A DNA stretch of 21,933 nucleotides from contig JALAGW010000082.1 in the NCBI GenBank assembly GCA_022712235.1, positions 1-21,933 on the forward strand. Direction: 5' to 3'. The position numbers and the translations under genes are program-made. Positions within the stretch are counted from its first letter, which is position 1. Each line of letters begins with the position of its first letter. The notes beneath the pieces were generated by a model, which was not told the origin of the DNA, searched no databases, and worked only from the letters and a program-made list of their open reading frames with translations. This DNA is from Brevundimonas sp. Lineage in GTDB: Bacteria > Pseudomonadota > Alphaproteobacteria > Caulobacterales > Caulobacteraceae. This document shows positions 15,456 through 21,933 of the stretch, piece after piece.

Positions 15456-16762
15456 TGAAAAAGACCCTGCTCGCCGCCGGCGCCGCAACGACCCTCATGT
15501 CGCTCGCCCTGGCCTCCTGCGGAAACTCCAGCGATCCGAAGCTGAACCAGACCGGCGCCGCCCCCGACCTGCCCAGGATCAACGAGACCCTGGTGCCGGC
15601 CATGAAGATCAGCCCGCCCGCCGGCTGGAACGGCGAGACGCCGACGGTGCCCCAGGGCTTCACCGTCAGCGCCTTCGCGACCGATCTGAAGATTCCGCGT
15701 CAGATGCTGATCCTGCCGAACGGAGACGTCCTGATCGCCGAGGGGCGCGGTGGTCATGCGCCGCGCCTGCGTCCCAAGGACGTGATCGCCGGCTTCATCA
15801 AGAAGCAGGGCAACACCAAGATCAAAGGGGGGAACCGCATCACCCTGCTGCGTGACGCCGACAATGACGGCGTTCCCGAACTGCGCGCCGTTCTGGTCGA
15901 GAATGTGGATGCGCCCTATGGTCTGGCCTATGTGGACGGCTATCTCTACGTCGCCGAACAGGGCGCGCTGACCCGTTTCGCCTTCCAGCCGGGGCAGACC
16001 GGCATCGCGACGCCGGGCGAGCGCGTGACGGCCCTGCCGTCCCGCATCAACCATCACTGGACCAAGTCCCTGACAGTCAGTGCGGACGGGAGCAGGTTCT
16101 ATGTCGGCATCGGCTCCAACTCCAATATCGGGGAAAGGGGGCTGGCTGTGGAGGAGGAGCGGGCGGTGGTCTGGGAAATCGACCGCGCAACCGGGGCGCG
16201 TCGCACCATCGCCACCGGCATCCGCAACCCGACCGCCCTGGCGATCGAGCCCACGACCGGTCTTGTCTGGTCGGTGGTCAATGAGCGCGACGAACTGGGC
16301 CCGCAGCTGGTGCCCGACTATCTGACCCAGGTGCGTGACGGCGCCTTCTATGGCTGGCCCTACAGCTACTGGGGCCAGAATATCGATCCGCGCGTGAGGC
16401 CGCAGAACCCGGACATGGTCGCCAAGGCGGTCAAGCCCGACTACGCCCTGGGGTCTCATGTCGCCGCGCTCGGCCTGGATTTCGCGCGTAACGGGGGCTT
16501 CGGGGGGCCGTTCGCCGACGGCGCCTTCGTCGGCATGCACGGCAGCTGGAACCGCGAAGATCCCTCCGGCTACAAGGTCGCGTGGGTGGCCTACAACGGC
16601 GGCCGTCCTGTCGGTCGGCCCGTCGATTTCGTCACCGGCTTCCTCAAGGACGGCGAGGCGCGCGGCCGCCCTGTCGGCGTGGCCTTTGATCCGACCAAGA
16701 GGATCCTCCTGGTCGCTGACGATCTGTCCAATACGGTGTGGCGGATCGCCCCCTCGCGCTGA
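15455..16762 (+). CDS. Sorbosone dehydrogenase-family (PQQ-type beta-propeller) lipoprotein
   Basis: 435 residues. The signal peptide ends in LALASC (lipidated Cys22), so the protein is probably periplasmic and membrane-tethered. A six-bladed propeller follows, with repeated 'xxLPNGDVLIAEGRGG', 'APYGLAYVDGYLYVAEQG' and 'GIRNPTALAIEPTTGLVWSV' blade motifs, the NERDELG and YGWPYSYWGQN blocks and a GMHGSWNR block. These are typical of soluble glucose/sorbosone dehydrogenase-like enzymes. The natural substrate is unknown. Its place upstream of cytochrome and oxidase genes suggests that it feeds electrons from an aldose or alcohol into them. Translation is coupled to the DUF2231 gene. Confidence 0.88.
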   Translation: MKKTLLAAGAATTLMSLALASCGNSSDPKLNQTGAAPDLPRINETLVPAMKISPPAGWNGETPTVPQGFTVSAFATDLKIPRQMLILPNGDVLIAEGRGGHAPRLRPKDVIAGFIKKQGNTKIKGGNRITLLRDADNDGVPELRAVLVENVDAPYGLAYVDGYLYVAEQGALTRFAFQPGQTGIATPGERVTALPSRINHHWTKSLTVSADGSRFYVGIGSNSNIGERGLAVEEERAVVWEIDRATGARRTIATGIRNPTALAIEPTTGLVWSVVNERDELGPQLVPDYLTQVRDGAFYGWPYSYWGQNIDPRVRPQNPDMVAKAVKPDYALGSHVAALGLDFARNGGFGGPFADGAFVGMHGSWNREDPSGYKVAWVAYNGGRPVGRPVDFVTGFLKDGEARGRPVGVAFDPTKRILLVADDLSNTVWRIAPSR

Positions 16763-16787
16763 GGGCGAGAGGTTCGCCACATATGAT

Positions 16788-16812
16788 TGAACTGTCGCGG
16801 TTCCGACCCGTT
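16788..16812 (+). promoter_or_regulatory. EcfG-like promoter candidate for ctaG
   Basis: TGAAC (16788-16792, one base off GGAAC), a 16-base spacer and CGTT (16809-16812) end 8 bases before the ATG. The 58-bp gap has no Shine-Dalgarno sequence, which would suit a leaderless message. Confidence 0.3.
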
Positions 16813-16820
16813 AGCGGCCT

Positions 16821-17549
16821 ATGACGCTCTTGCCCTGGACGCCCTATTGCGGGCCCGCGCCCGATCCGAGCGACGTGCTCGGGCGCTGGAACGGCGATCC
16901 GCTTGTCCTCGCGGGCCTCATCCTGCTCGCCGCGGTCGGGGCGTCGGCCTTGCGCGGGCGATCGAGGTCCCCGGCTCTGCTGGGCGTGACGGGGGTTCTG
17001 GCCCTCACCTTCATATCGCCCCTGTGCGCCCTGAGTTCAGCCCTGTTCACGGCGCGCACCCTGCATCACCTCCTGCTCCTGTTCGCGGCGGCGCCCTTGC
17101 TCGCCCTGAGCCTTCCGCGCCTGAAGGCGCCGCGTCTGGCGATGGCGACCGCGGTTCAGGCCATGGTCTTCTGGGCCTGGCACACGCCGGATCTCTATGC
17201 CGCGGCCCTGTCGAGCGACGCCGTCTACTGGCTCATGCAGGTGACGATCCTCGGCAGCGCCGTCTGGTTCTGGGCGGCCGTGCGGGCCTCCAACGTCCCC
17301 GCTGCCGTCGCGGGTCTATTGGCGGCCATGCTGCTGATGGGGCTGCTGGGGGCTCTGCTCGTCTTTGCGGGGGAGCCGCTCTACGCGCCGCATTTCGCCA
17401 CGACCCTGGCCTGGGGCATGACCCCGCTTGAAGACCAGCAGGCGGCGGGCCTGATCATGTGGGCGCCGGCGGCGGCGGCCTATCTTCTGGTCGCCCTGTG
17501 GCGGGTCGCCGGCCTGTTCCAGAGGCGCGAGACGGCGCGCCCGGCATGA
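16821..17549 (+). CDS. ctaG: Cytochrome c oxidase assembly protein, caa3_CtaG family
   Basis: 242 residues with about six membrane helices. Family blocks are ISPLCALSSALFTARTLHHL (65-84), FWAWHTPDLYAAAL (117-130) and DQQAAGLIMWAPAAAAYL near the C-terminus, with conserved His and Trp/Tyr residues. The Bacillus-type CtaG family helps mature caa3-type oxidases, probably in CuA/CuB assembly; it is distinct from the Cox11-type protein also called CtaG. Here it precedes COX II and COX I, which it presumably serves. Its stop overlaps the next start as ATGA. Confidence 0.9.
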   Translation: MTLLPWTPYCGPAPDPSDVLGRWNGDPLVLAGLILLAAVGASALRGRSRSPALLGVTGVLALTFISPLCALSSALFTARTLHHLLLLFAAAPLLALSLPRLKAPRLAMATAVQAMVFWAWHTPDLYAAALSSDAVYWLMQVTILGSAVWFWAAVRASNVPAAVAGLLAAMLLMGLLGALLVFAGEPLYAPHFATTLAWGMTPLEDQQAAGLIMWAPAAAAYLLVALWRVAGLFQRRETARPA

Positions 17550-18280
17550 TCGACCGGCTGATCGCGCAGGCGCTGGAGTGGGCGGCCGGCCATCATGACG
17601 CAGGCCGGTATTCCACTGTCGCAATCGTCATCCACTGGAGCATGGCGGGCCTGGTCTGCTTCCAACTGGGCTGGGGCGGGTGGATGGGCCGGCGGTCGGT
17701 CGGCGGGGCCAAGGTCGCGGCCTATGAGATGCATTTTGCGGTGGGGGTCCTGATGCTTCTTCTGGTCATGGGACGGCTGTCCTGGCGGCTGATGGCGCCC
17801 AATCTGATCAATGACGCCGACAAGCCGGGGTGGGAGAGCGTCGCCGCCCATTTCACCCACTATGTCTTCTACATCTGCCTGTTCGGCCTTCCCCTGTCGG
17901 GGTGGGCGATGATCTCGGCGACGGCGCGTGACACCCCGTTGATGGCGGCGGGCGTCGTGCCCTGGCCGCTGCTGCCGTTGCAAAACCTGTCCAACACCCA
18001 GCTTTGGGCGATTGAAGCCGTCGCCGAGTGGATGCACTGGGCCATGGTGGCCGCCCTGTTGCTGATGATCCCGATCCACGCTGGAGCGGCGCTCAAGCAC
18101 CATCTGATCGATCGGGACGACGTGTTTCACGCGATGCTGCCGGTCGTGCCGCAGCGGCGACCGAAGCGGACGCGCTGGCAGAGGCGCTGGCGGGCCCTGG
18201 AGAAGCGGGTCGGCCGGACAGCCACCGGGCTATGGCGCGGGCTTCTTCGTCCGTCAGCCGTTGAACGGCGGCGGCCATGA
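17546..18280 (+). CDS. Cytochrome b561-type (di-heme b) membrane protein with cationic tail
   Basis: 244 residues with four main membrane helices. Candidate heme-b histidines are His30 (VIHWSM), His63 (EMHF), His105 (FTHYVF), His164 (WMHW) and His178 (IPIHAG), the layout of the bacterial cytochrome b561 family, which moves electrons between quinone and periplasmic partners. After residue 200 there is a roughly 40-residue Arg/Trp-rich tail beyond the usual end. That tail is encoded in the 188 bp that also encode the end of the opposite-strand cytochrome c, so one end may be a non-conserved extension. Coupled by ATGA to ctaG. Confidence 0.87.
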   Translation: MIDRLIAQALEWAAGHHDAGRYSTVAIVIHWSMAGLVCFQLGWGGWMGRRSVGGAKVAAYEMHFAVGVLMLLLVMGRLSWRLMAPNLINDADKPGWESVAAHFTHYVFYICLFGLPLSGWAMISATARDTPLMAAGVVPWPLLPLQNLSNTQLWAIEAVAEWMHWAMVAALLLMIPIHAGAALKHHLIDRDDVFHAMLPVVPQRRPKRTRWQRRWRALEKRVGRTATGLWRGLLRPSAVERRRP

Positions 18281-18857
18281 CGCCCCGCGGGTCGTTGCGG
18301 CGCCGGCCCGATTTCCAGCGATCGATCTGCTCCAGCGTATAGGCGGCGGGCTGGCCCGCGACGGCCGGCTGGCCTTCGCCCGCGCCCTGGCCTGCGGCGC
18401 CGTGGCAGGCGGAGCAGGCGGTGATCCCGCGGCCGGCGTCTCCGGTGATCCAGATGGGCGGGGGGGAGGCGGCGGGCCCAGGCCGCGCCTTGTCGTCCGC
18501 GGGCAGACCGGCGTACCAGGCCGCGACGGCGCGACGGCTGTCCTGGTCCAGACCCCGGGCGACCCGCGTCATGACGTCGTCGGGACGCCGGCCGCCGGCG
18601 TAGTCCTCCATCTGCTTTTGCAGATAGCCCTGATCGAGCCCGGCCAGGCGCGGCGCCGCATCCCGGTCGCCTTGGCCATCCAGCCCGTGGCAGGTGAAGC
18701 AGGCGTTGCCCGCCCCGCCGGGGCCGCCGCTCATGGCGATCATTTCGCCTGACGCGGAGAAGGCCCGGTCCGTCACCCCTGGCGTGGCGTCGCAGGCGGC
18801 GAGCGACAGGAGCAGGGCCAGCAGAGGGAGCGGAAGGAGGGGAGGAGGGGCGCGCAC
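18093..18857 (-). CDS. Di-heme cytochrome c (c4-like) lipoprotein
   Basis: 254 residues. The type II signal ends in LSLAAC (Cys22). Two class I cytochrome c domains follow: CFTCH (53-57) with likely axial Met96, and CSACH (148-152) with likely axial Met194. Each heme motif is followed by GLDGQG- or GAAGQG-type turns, and the pattern is cytochrome c4/c553-like. It would carry electrons in the periplasm, perhaps between the b561 or sugar dehydrogenase and the oxidase. The last 35 or so residues are a low-complexity Ala/Ser then Arg tail overlapping the b561 gene. The start is GTG 18857; no ATG fits the signal peptide. Confidence 0.87.
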   Translation of the reverse strand: MRAPPPLLPLPLLALLLSLAACDATPGVTDRAFSASGEMIAMSGGPGGAGNACFTCHGLDGQGDRDAAPRLAGLDQGYLQKQMEDYAGGRRPDDVMTRVARGLDQDSRRAVAAWYAGLPADDKARPGPAASPPPIWITGDAGRGITACSACHGAAGQGAGEGQPAVAGQPAAYTLEQIDRWKSGRRRNDPRGVMAAAVQRLTDEEARAIARWLSGRPASPGPASASASASASVAAAARPAASRETRRPDRSDGA

Positions 18858-18865
18858 CCTGTTCC

Positions 18866-18890
18866 AACACCGGCATATGGCGCCGGTTCC
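18866..18890 (-). promoter_or_regulatory. EcfG-like promoter candidate for the di-heme cytochrome
   Basis: On the minus strand GGAAC (18890-18886), a 17-base spacer and GTT (18868-18866) end 8 bases before the GTG start. This is the same near-leaderless spacing seen for the lipocalin and ctaG. The last -10 bases match but the preceding base is T, not C. Confidence 0.35.
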
Positions 18891-18967
18891 GGCGCGGAAC
18901 CCCCGGCCTCCCGGCGGATTGGTTCTGGTGAAGCTGGAAAGGGGCGGAATGCGATCATGTACGGACG

Positions 18968-19348
18968 ATGCGGACCATAGGGGCCTCGCTGCTGGCCGCG
19001 GTGCTGTGCACCGCCGTGACGGCCTGCGCCGACAAGGCGGATGCGCCGCGGTCCCTGGCCCAGGCCGATCCGGCCGAAGGGTTGAAGCTCATCGAGCGCT
19101 CCGGCTGCGCCACCTGTCATGTCATTCCCGGGGTGTCCTGGCCCAGGGGACGGACCGGAGGCCCTCTGGCGGGCGTGGCGGCGCGCCCCCTGATTGCGGG
19201 CCGGCTCCCCAACCAGCCCGATGTCATGGTCCGGTTTGTCCGCGACGCCCCGTCCTTGCTGCCCGACATTGGAATGCCGGCCATGCCCTTGAACGACACC
19301 GAAGCCCGCGACGTGGCGGCCTATCTCTATACCCTCGATGACGGCTGA
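18968..19348 (+). CDS. Mono-heme cytochrome c lipoprotein
   Basis: 126 residues. The signal peptide has a lipobox-like TAVTAC (Cys20). CATCH (47-51) binds heme c, and Met103 or Met106 in IGMPAMPL is the distal ligand. The 'PLIAGRLPNQPDVMVRFVRD' and 'ARDVAAYLYTL' blocks are those of small cytochromes found next to this type of COX II/I pair. It probably donates electrons to the CuA/cytochrome c head of COX II, encoded next with an 11-bp overlap. There is no strong ribosome site at ATG 18968. Confidence 0.88.
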   Translation: MRTIGASLLAAVLCTAVTACADKADAPRSLAQADPAEGLKLIERSGCATCHVIPGVSWPRGRTGGPLAGVAARPLIAGRLPNQPDVMVRFVRDAPSLLPDIGMPAMPLNDTEARDVAAYLYTLDDG

Positions 19349-20288
19349 AACGCCCGCCATGCTGAGCGGCTGGCCGCCGCCGGTGCTGGATCCGGCCGGC
19401 CCCTTCGCCGGGCCGGTCACAACGGTCGCCTGGGTCCTGTTCGTCATGGGGGCGGTCGTGCTGGCCGTGGTCCTGGTCGCGCTCGGCCTCGCCCTGTTCG
19501 GGCCGCGGTCCTGGAAGCGGCGGGTGGCGAGCGAGAGGCTGGTGTGGATCGGCGGACTGGTCTTTCCCGTCATCGTCCTGAGCGGCCTGCTGCTGTACGG
19601 GCTCAGCGTCACAGCGCGGCTGTCGGATGCGCCGCGGGCCGGCGAGATGCGAGTGCGCGTCACCGGCGAGATGTGGTGGTGGCGGGTCGCCTATCTCGAC
19701 GGCGAGGGCCGCGAGATCCTGCAGGACGCCAACGAGGTTCACATACCCGCCGGGCGCCCGGTCGTGCTGGAACTGGAAAGCGCCGACGTCATCCACAGCG
19801 TCTGGATCCCGCGCCTGGGCGGAAAGACCGACATGATCCCCGGCCGTCGCAACTTCATGCGTCTGCAGGCAGACGAGCCGGGCGTCTACGCTGGCCAATG
19901 TGCGGAATACTGCGGCGGGCCCCACGCCCTGATGGGACTGGTGGTGGTGGCGCACGAGCCAAAGGCCTTCGCCGCCTGGCGCGAGAAACAGAAGGGGCCT
20001 GCGGGTCCTTCCTCCCTGCCTGGCGCTGAGGTGTTCAGCGCCTCCGGCTGCGGCGCCTGTCACACCATCCGGGGCACCGAGGCCAATGGTCTGGCCGGGC
20101 CCGACCTGACCCATGTGGGGTCACGCCAGACCCTGGGGGCCGGCGTCCTGCCCAATAACCAGGGCACGATGGCGGGCTGGATCGCCGACAGCCAGGGCAT
20201 CAAGCCCGGCAACCGCATGCCCGCCTATCCCGTGTTGACGGGGCAGGAACTGCGCGACGTCTCCGCCTATCTGGAAGGCCTGAAATGA
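19338..20288 (+). CDS. coxB: Cytochrome c oxidase subunit II with fused cytochrome c domain (caa3 type)
   Basis: 316 residues. Two membrane helices (about 26-55 and 68-90) precede the cupredoxin domain. The aromatic patch EMWWWRVAY (111-119) is followed by the CuA ligands His153, Cys188, Glu190 (main chain), Cys192, His196 and Met199. A C-terminal cytochrome c domain has CGACH (238-242) and axial Met294 (NRMPAYP). CuA accepts electrons from the fused heme c and passes them to heme a. The start could be ATG 19338, overlapping the cytochrome gene, or the in-frame ATG 19359; neither has a clear ribosome site. The stop overlaps COX I as ATGA. Confidence 0.95.
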   Translation: MTAETPAMLSGWPPPVLDPAGPFAGPVTTVAWVLFVMGAVVLAVVLVALGLALFGPRSWKRRVASERLVWIGGLVFPVIVLSGLLLYGLSVTARLSDAPRAGEMRVRVTGEMWWWRVAYLDGEGREILQDANEVHIPAGRPVVLELESADVIHSVWIPRLGGKTDMIPGRRNFMRLQADEPGVYAGQCAEYCGGPHALMGLVVVAHEPKAFAAWREKQKGPAGPSSLPGAEVFSASGCGACHTIRGTEANGLAGPDLTHVGSRQTLGAGVLPNNQGTMAGWIADSQGIKPGNRMPAYPVLTGQELRDVSAYLEGLK

Positions 20289-21933
20289 CGTCGGAAACGG
20301 GCTTCGACGTCGGCAAGTACGATCGTTTTCCGACCACGGAGCCCAGACCCGAGGGCGAGCTGGAGCAGCTTGAGCAGGCCTGGTGCGGGCCGCGGTCGCC
20401 CTGGGAATGGATCACGGCGACCAACAACAACATCATCGGCGTCTACTATGTCGGCGCCGCCATGCTCTTCTTCGTGCTGGCGGGGGTGCTGGCCCTGCTG
20501 ATGCGGACCCAGCTGGCCCTGCCGATGACCGGCTTCCTGCCTCAGGAGACCTACAACCAGATCTTCACCATGCACGGCACGGTGATGATGTTCCTGTTCG
20601 CCGTGCCGGCGGTCGAGGCCCTGGGGGTGCTGCTGTTGCCGCAGATGCTGGGGGCGCGAGACCTGCCGTTTCCGCGCCTGGGAGCCTACGCCTTCTGGGC
20701 CTATCTGATCGGCGGCCTGGCCTTCTTCTGCTCCCTCTTCTTCGGCCTGGCCCCGGACGGGGGCTGGTTCATGTATCCGCCCCTGACCAGCACGACCTAT
20801 TCGCCGGGGATCAACGCCGACTTCTGGCTCCTGGGCATCGGCTTCATCGAGATCTCTGCCATAGCCGGGGCCATCGAGATCATCGTCGGGGTGCTGAAGA
20901 CACGGGCGCCCGGCATGACCCTCGACAAGCTGCCGATCTTCGCCTGGGCCATGCTGATCTTCGCCTGCATGATCATCATCGCCTTCCCCTCCATCATTCT
21001 GGCCACCCTGCTGCTGGAGCTGGAAAGGGCGCTGGGCTGGCCCTTCTTCGATCCACTCAAGGGCGGCGATCCCATGCTGTGGCAGCACCTCTTCTGGTTC
21101 TTCGGCCACCCGGAGGTCTACATCATCTTCCTGCCTGCGGCGGGGGCCATGTCGACCATCATCCCGGCCATGGCGCGCACGCCGCTGGTCGGACACCCCC
21201 TGGCGGTCATGGCCATGCTGGCGACGGGCTTCATCAGCTTCGGCGTGTGGGCGCACCACATGTTCACCACCGGCATGCCGCAGATCTCGATCAATTATTT
21301 CAGCGCCGCCTCCATGGCCGTCAGCGTGCCGGCGGGCATCCAGGTCTTCGCCTGGATCGCCACCATGGCGGCGGGGAGGATGCGCTTCTCGACCCCGGGT
21401 CTTTTCGCCACGGGCGGGTTGGTAATCTTCGTCATGGGGGGACTGTCCGGCGTCATGGTGGCCATGGTCCCCTTCGACTGGCAGGCCCACGACAGCTATT
21501 TCATCGTCGCCCACCTGCATTACGTCCTGATCGGCGGGATGGTCTTCCCCCTGTTCGCGGCCATCTACTACTGGCTGCCCATGTCCAGCGCCCGGCCGTT
21601 GAGCGAGCGGTGGGGGCGTTGGATTTTCTGGCTGATGTTCGCCGGGCACAACATCACCTTCATGCCCATGCACCTGACGGGGCTGATGGGGATGCCGCGG
21701 CGGGTCTACACCTATCTGCCGGACCGCGGCTGGGACCTGCCCAACCTCGTCTCCACGCTCGGGGCCTTCATGTTCGGGCTGGCGGTGCTGCTGTGGGTCG
21801 TCGACATGGTCCGCAATTACCGACCCTTTGGCCCGCGCGAGGCCGGCAATATCCACGGCGGTCCCGGTCTGGAATGGCTGCCCAGCGGCTTCTATTCGGT
21901 GCGGTCGATCCCGGTGGTGAAGAGCCTCTATCC
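20285..21933 (+). CDS. ctaD: Cytochrome c oxidase subunit I, 3' end beyond the window
   Basis: 549 residues are visible, covering the twelve-helix catalytic core. Ligands: His97 and His412 (heme a), His275, His324 and His325 (CuB), His410 (heme a3). The GHPEVY motif gives the His275-Tyr279 crosslink and Glu277. Arg472-Arg473 sit at the heme propionates. Asp126 of the D-pathway is present, but the usual Asn 11 residues before it is Val115 and the usual Asn 7 after it is Gly133. The usual K-pathway 'PTGIK' reads PAGIQ, so Lys is Gln353 and Thr is Ala350. The ATG overlaps the coxB stop and has GGAAGG upstream. The frame is still open at the window edge. Confidence 0.95.
   Translation, partial: MTSETGFDVGKYDRFPTTEPRPEGELEQLEQAWCGPRSPWEWITATNNNIIGVYYVGAAMLFFVLAGVLALLMRTQLALPMTGFLPQETYNQIFTMHGTVMMFLFAVPAVEALGVLLLPQMLGARDLPFPRLGAYAFWAYLIGGLAFFCSLFFGLAPDGGWFMYPPLTSTTYSPGINADFWLLGIGFIEISAIAGAIEIIVGVLKTRAPGMTLDKLPIFAWAMLIFACMIIIAFPSIILATLLLELERALGWPFFDPLKGGDPMLWQHLFWFFGHPEVYIIFLPAAGAMSTIIPAMARTPLVGHPLAVMAMLATGFISFGVWAHHMFTTGMPQISINYFSAASMAVSVPAGIQVFAWIATMAAGRMRFSTPGLFATGGLVIFVMGGLSGVMVAMVPFDWQAHDSYFIVAHLHYVLIGGMVFPLFAAIYYWLPMSSARPLSERWGRWIFWLMFAGHNITFMPMHLTGLMGMPRRVYTYLPDRGWDLPNLVSTLGAFMFGLAVLLWVVDMVRNYRPFGPREAGNIHGGPGLEWLPSGFYSVRSIPVVKSLY

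Noticed and set aside
15431..16780. 449-residue open frame antisense to the sorbosone dehydrogenase-family gene
   Set aside because: No recognisable domain; mirrors the codon pattern of the real gene.
20267..21856. 529-residue open frame antisense to COX I
   Set aside because: Its composition (His, Gln, Asp, Gly and Arg runs, no hydrophobic core) is that of a GC-rich antisense shadow, and the sense strand encodes an unmistakable COX I.

Overview
The window is GC-rich, tightly packed bacterial chromosome. Gene content points to an alphaproteobacterium, most likely Caulobacteraceae (Brevundimonas-like). The pointers are the four-gene ligase-associated DNA repair set, a small 'MPAKSxAQQKAAGAAL' stress-type protein, recurrent GGAAC-N16/17-GTT sites of the kind used by the alphaproteobacterial general-stress sigma factor EcfG/SigT, and an aa3/caa3-family oxidase operon with a fused cytochrome c. 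The genus is an inference from gene content; no rRNA or tRNA gene is present. I saw no CRISPR array, insertion sequence or prophage.

Layout. 1-2820 (+): the 3' part of a hemerythrin-domain gene, a DASS/SLC13-type transporter with two internal RCK_C (TrkA-C) domains, and a Blc-type outer-membrane lipocalin behind an EcfG-like promoter. 2856-6034 (-): pdeM and an Lhr-like DEXH helicase, overlapping by 4 bp. 6107-8315 (+): an FAD-dependent oxidoreductase, a SemiSWEET, a frameshifted DUF3008-type gene and a small disordered ORF. 8322-10963 (-): an ATP-dependent DNA ligase and its MBL-fold exonuclease, overlapping by 1 base. On the minus strand the order is exonuclease, ligase, [2.3 kb of opposite-strand genes], helicase, PdeM. 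This is the known ligase-associated repair operon split by an island.

11165-12058 (+) is a stress-type SDR. 12077-13080 (-) is an unusual pair: a ParD-like antitoxin-family gene coupled by an ATGA overlap to a type I methionine aminopeptidase. A 30-bp AT-rich imperfect palindrome lies just upstream of the start and looks like an autoregulatory operator. 13178-14771 (-) is an overlapping nucleotidyltransferase-fold / metallophosphoesterase pair behind a good EcfG-like promoter.

15036-21933 is an alternative respiratory module: a DUF2231 membrane protein, a sorbosone-dehydrogenase-family lipoprotein, a CtaG-type assembly protein, a cytochrome b561-type protein, a divergently encoded di-heme cytochrome c lipoprotein, a mono-heme cytochrome c lipoprotein, COX II with CuA and a fused cytochrome c, and COX I (cut by the window end). 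COX I keeps all heme and CuB ligands and the GHPEVY glutamate. It lacks the usual K-pathway lysine (Gln instead) and both asparagines usual in the D-pathway, so its proton path probably differs from the canonical A1 oxidases. Intergenic gaps are all under 300 bp; the larger ones (7661-7883, 10964-11164, 14772-15035) hold only the promoter candidates listed.
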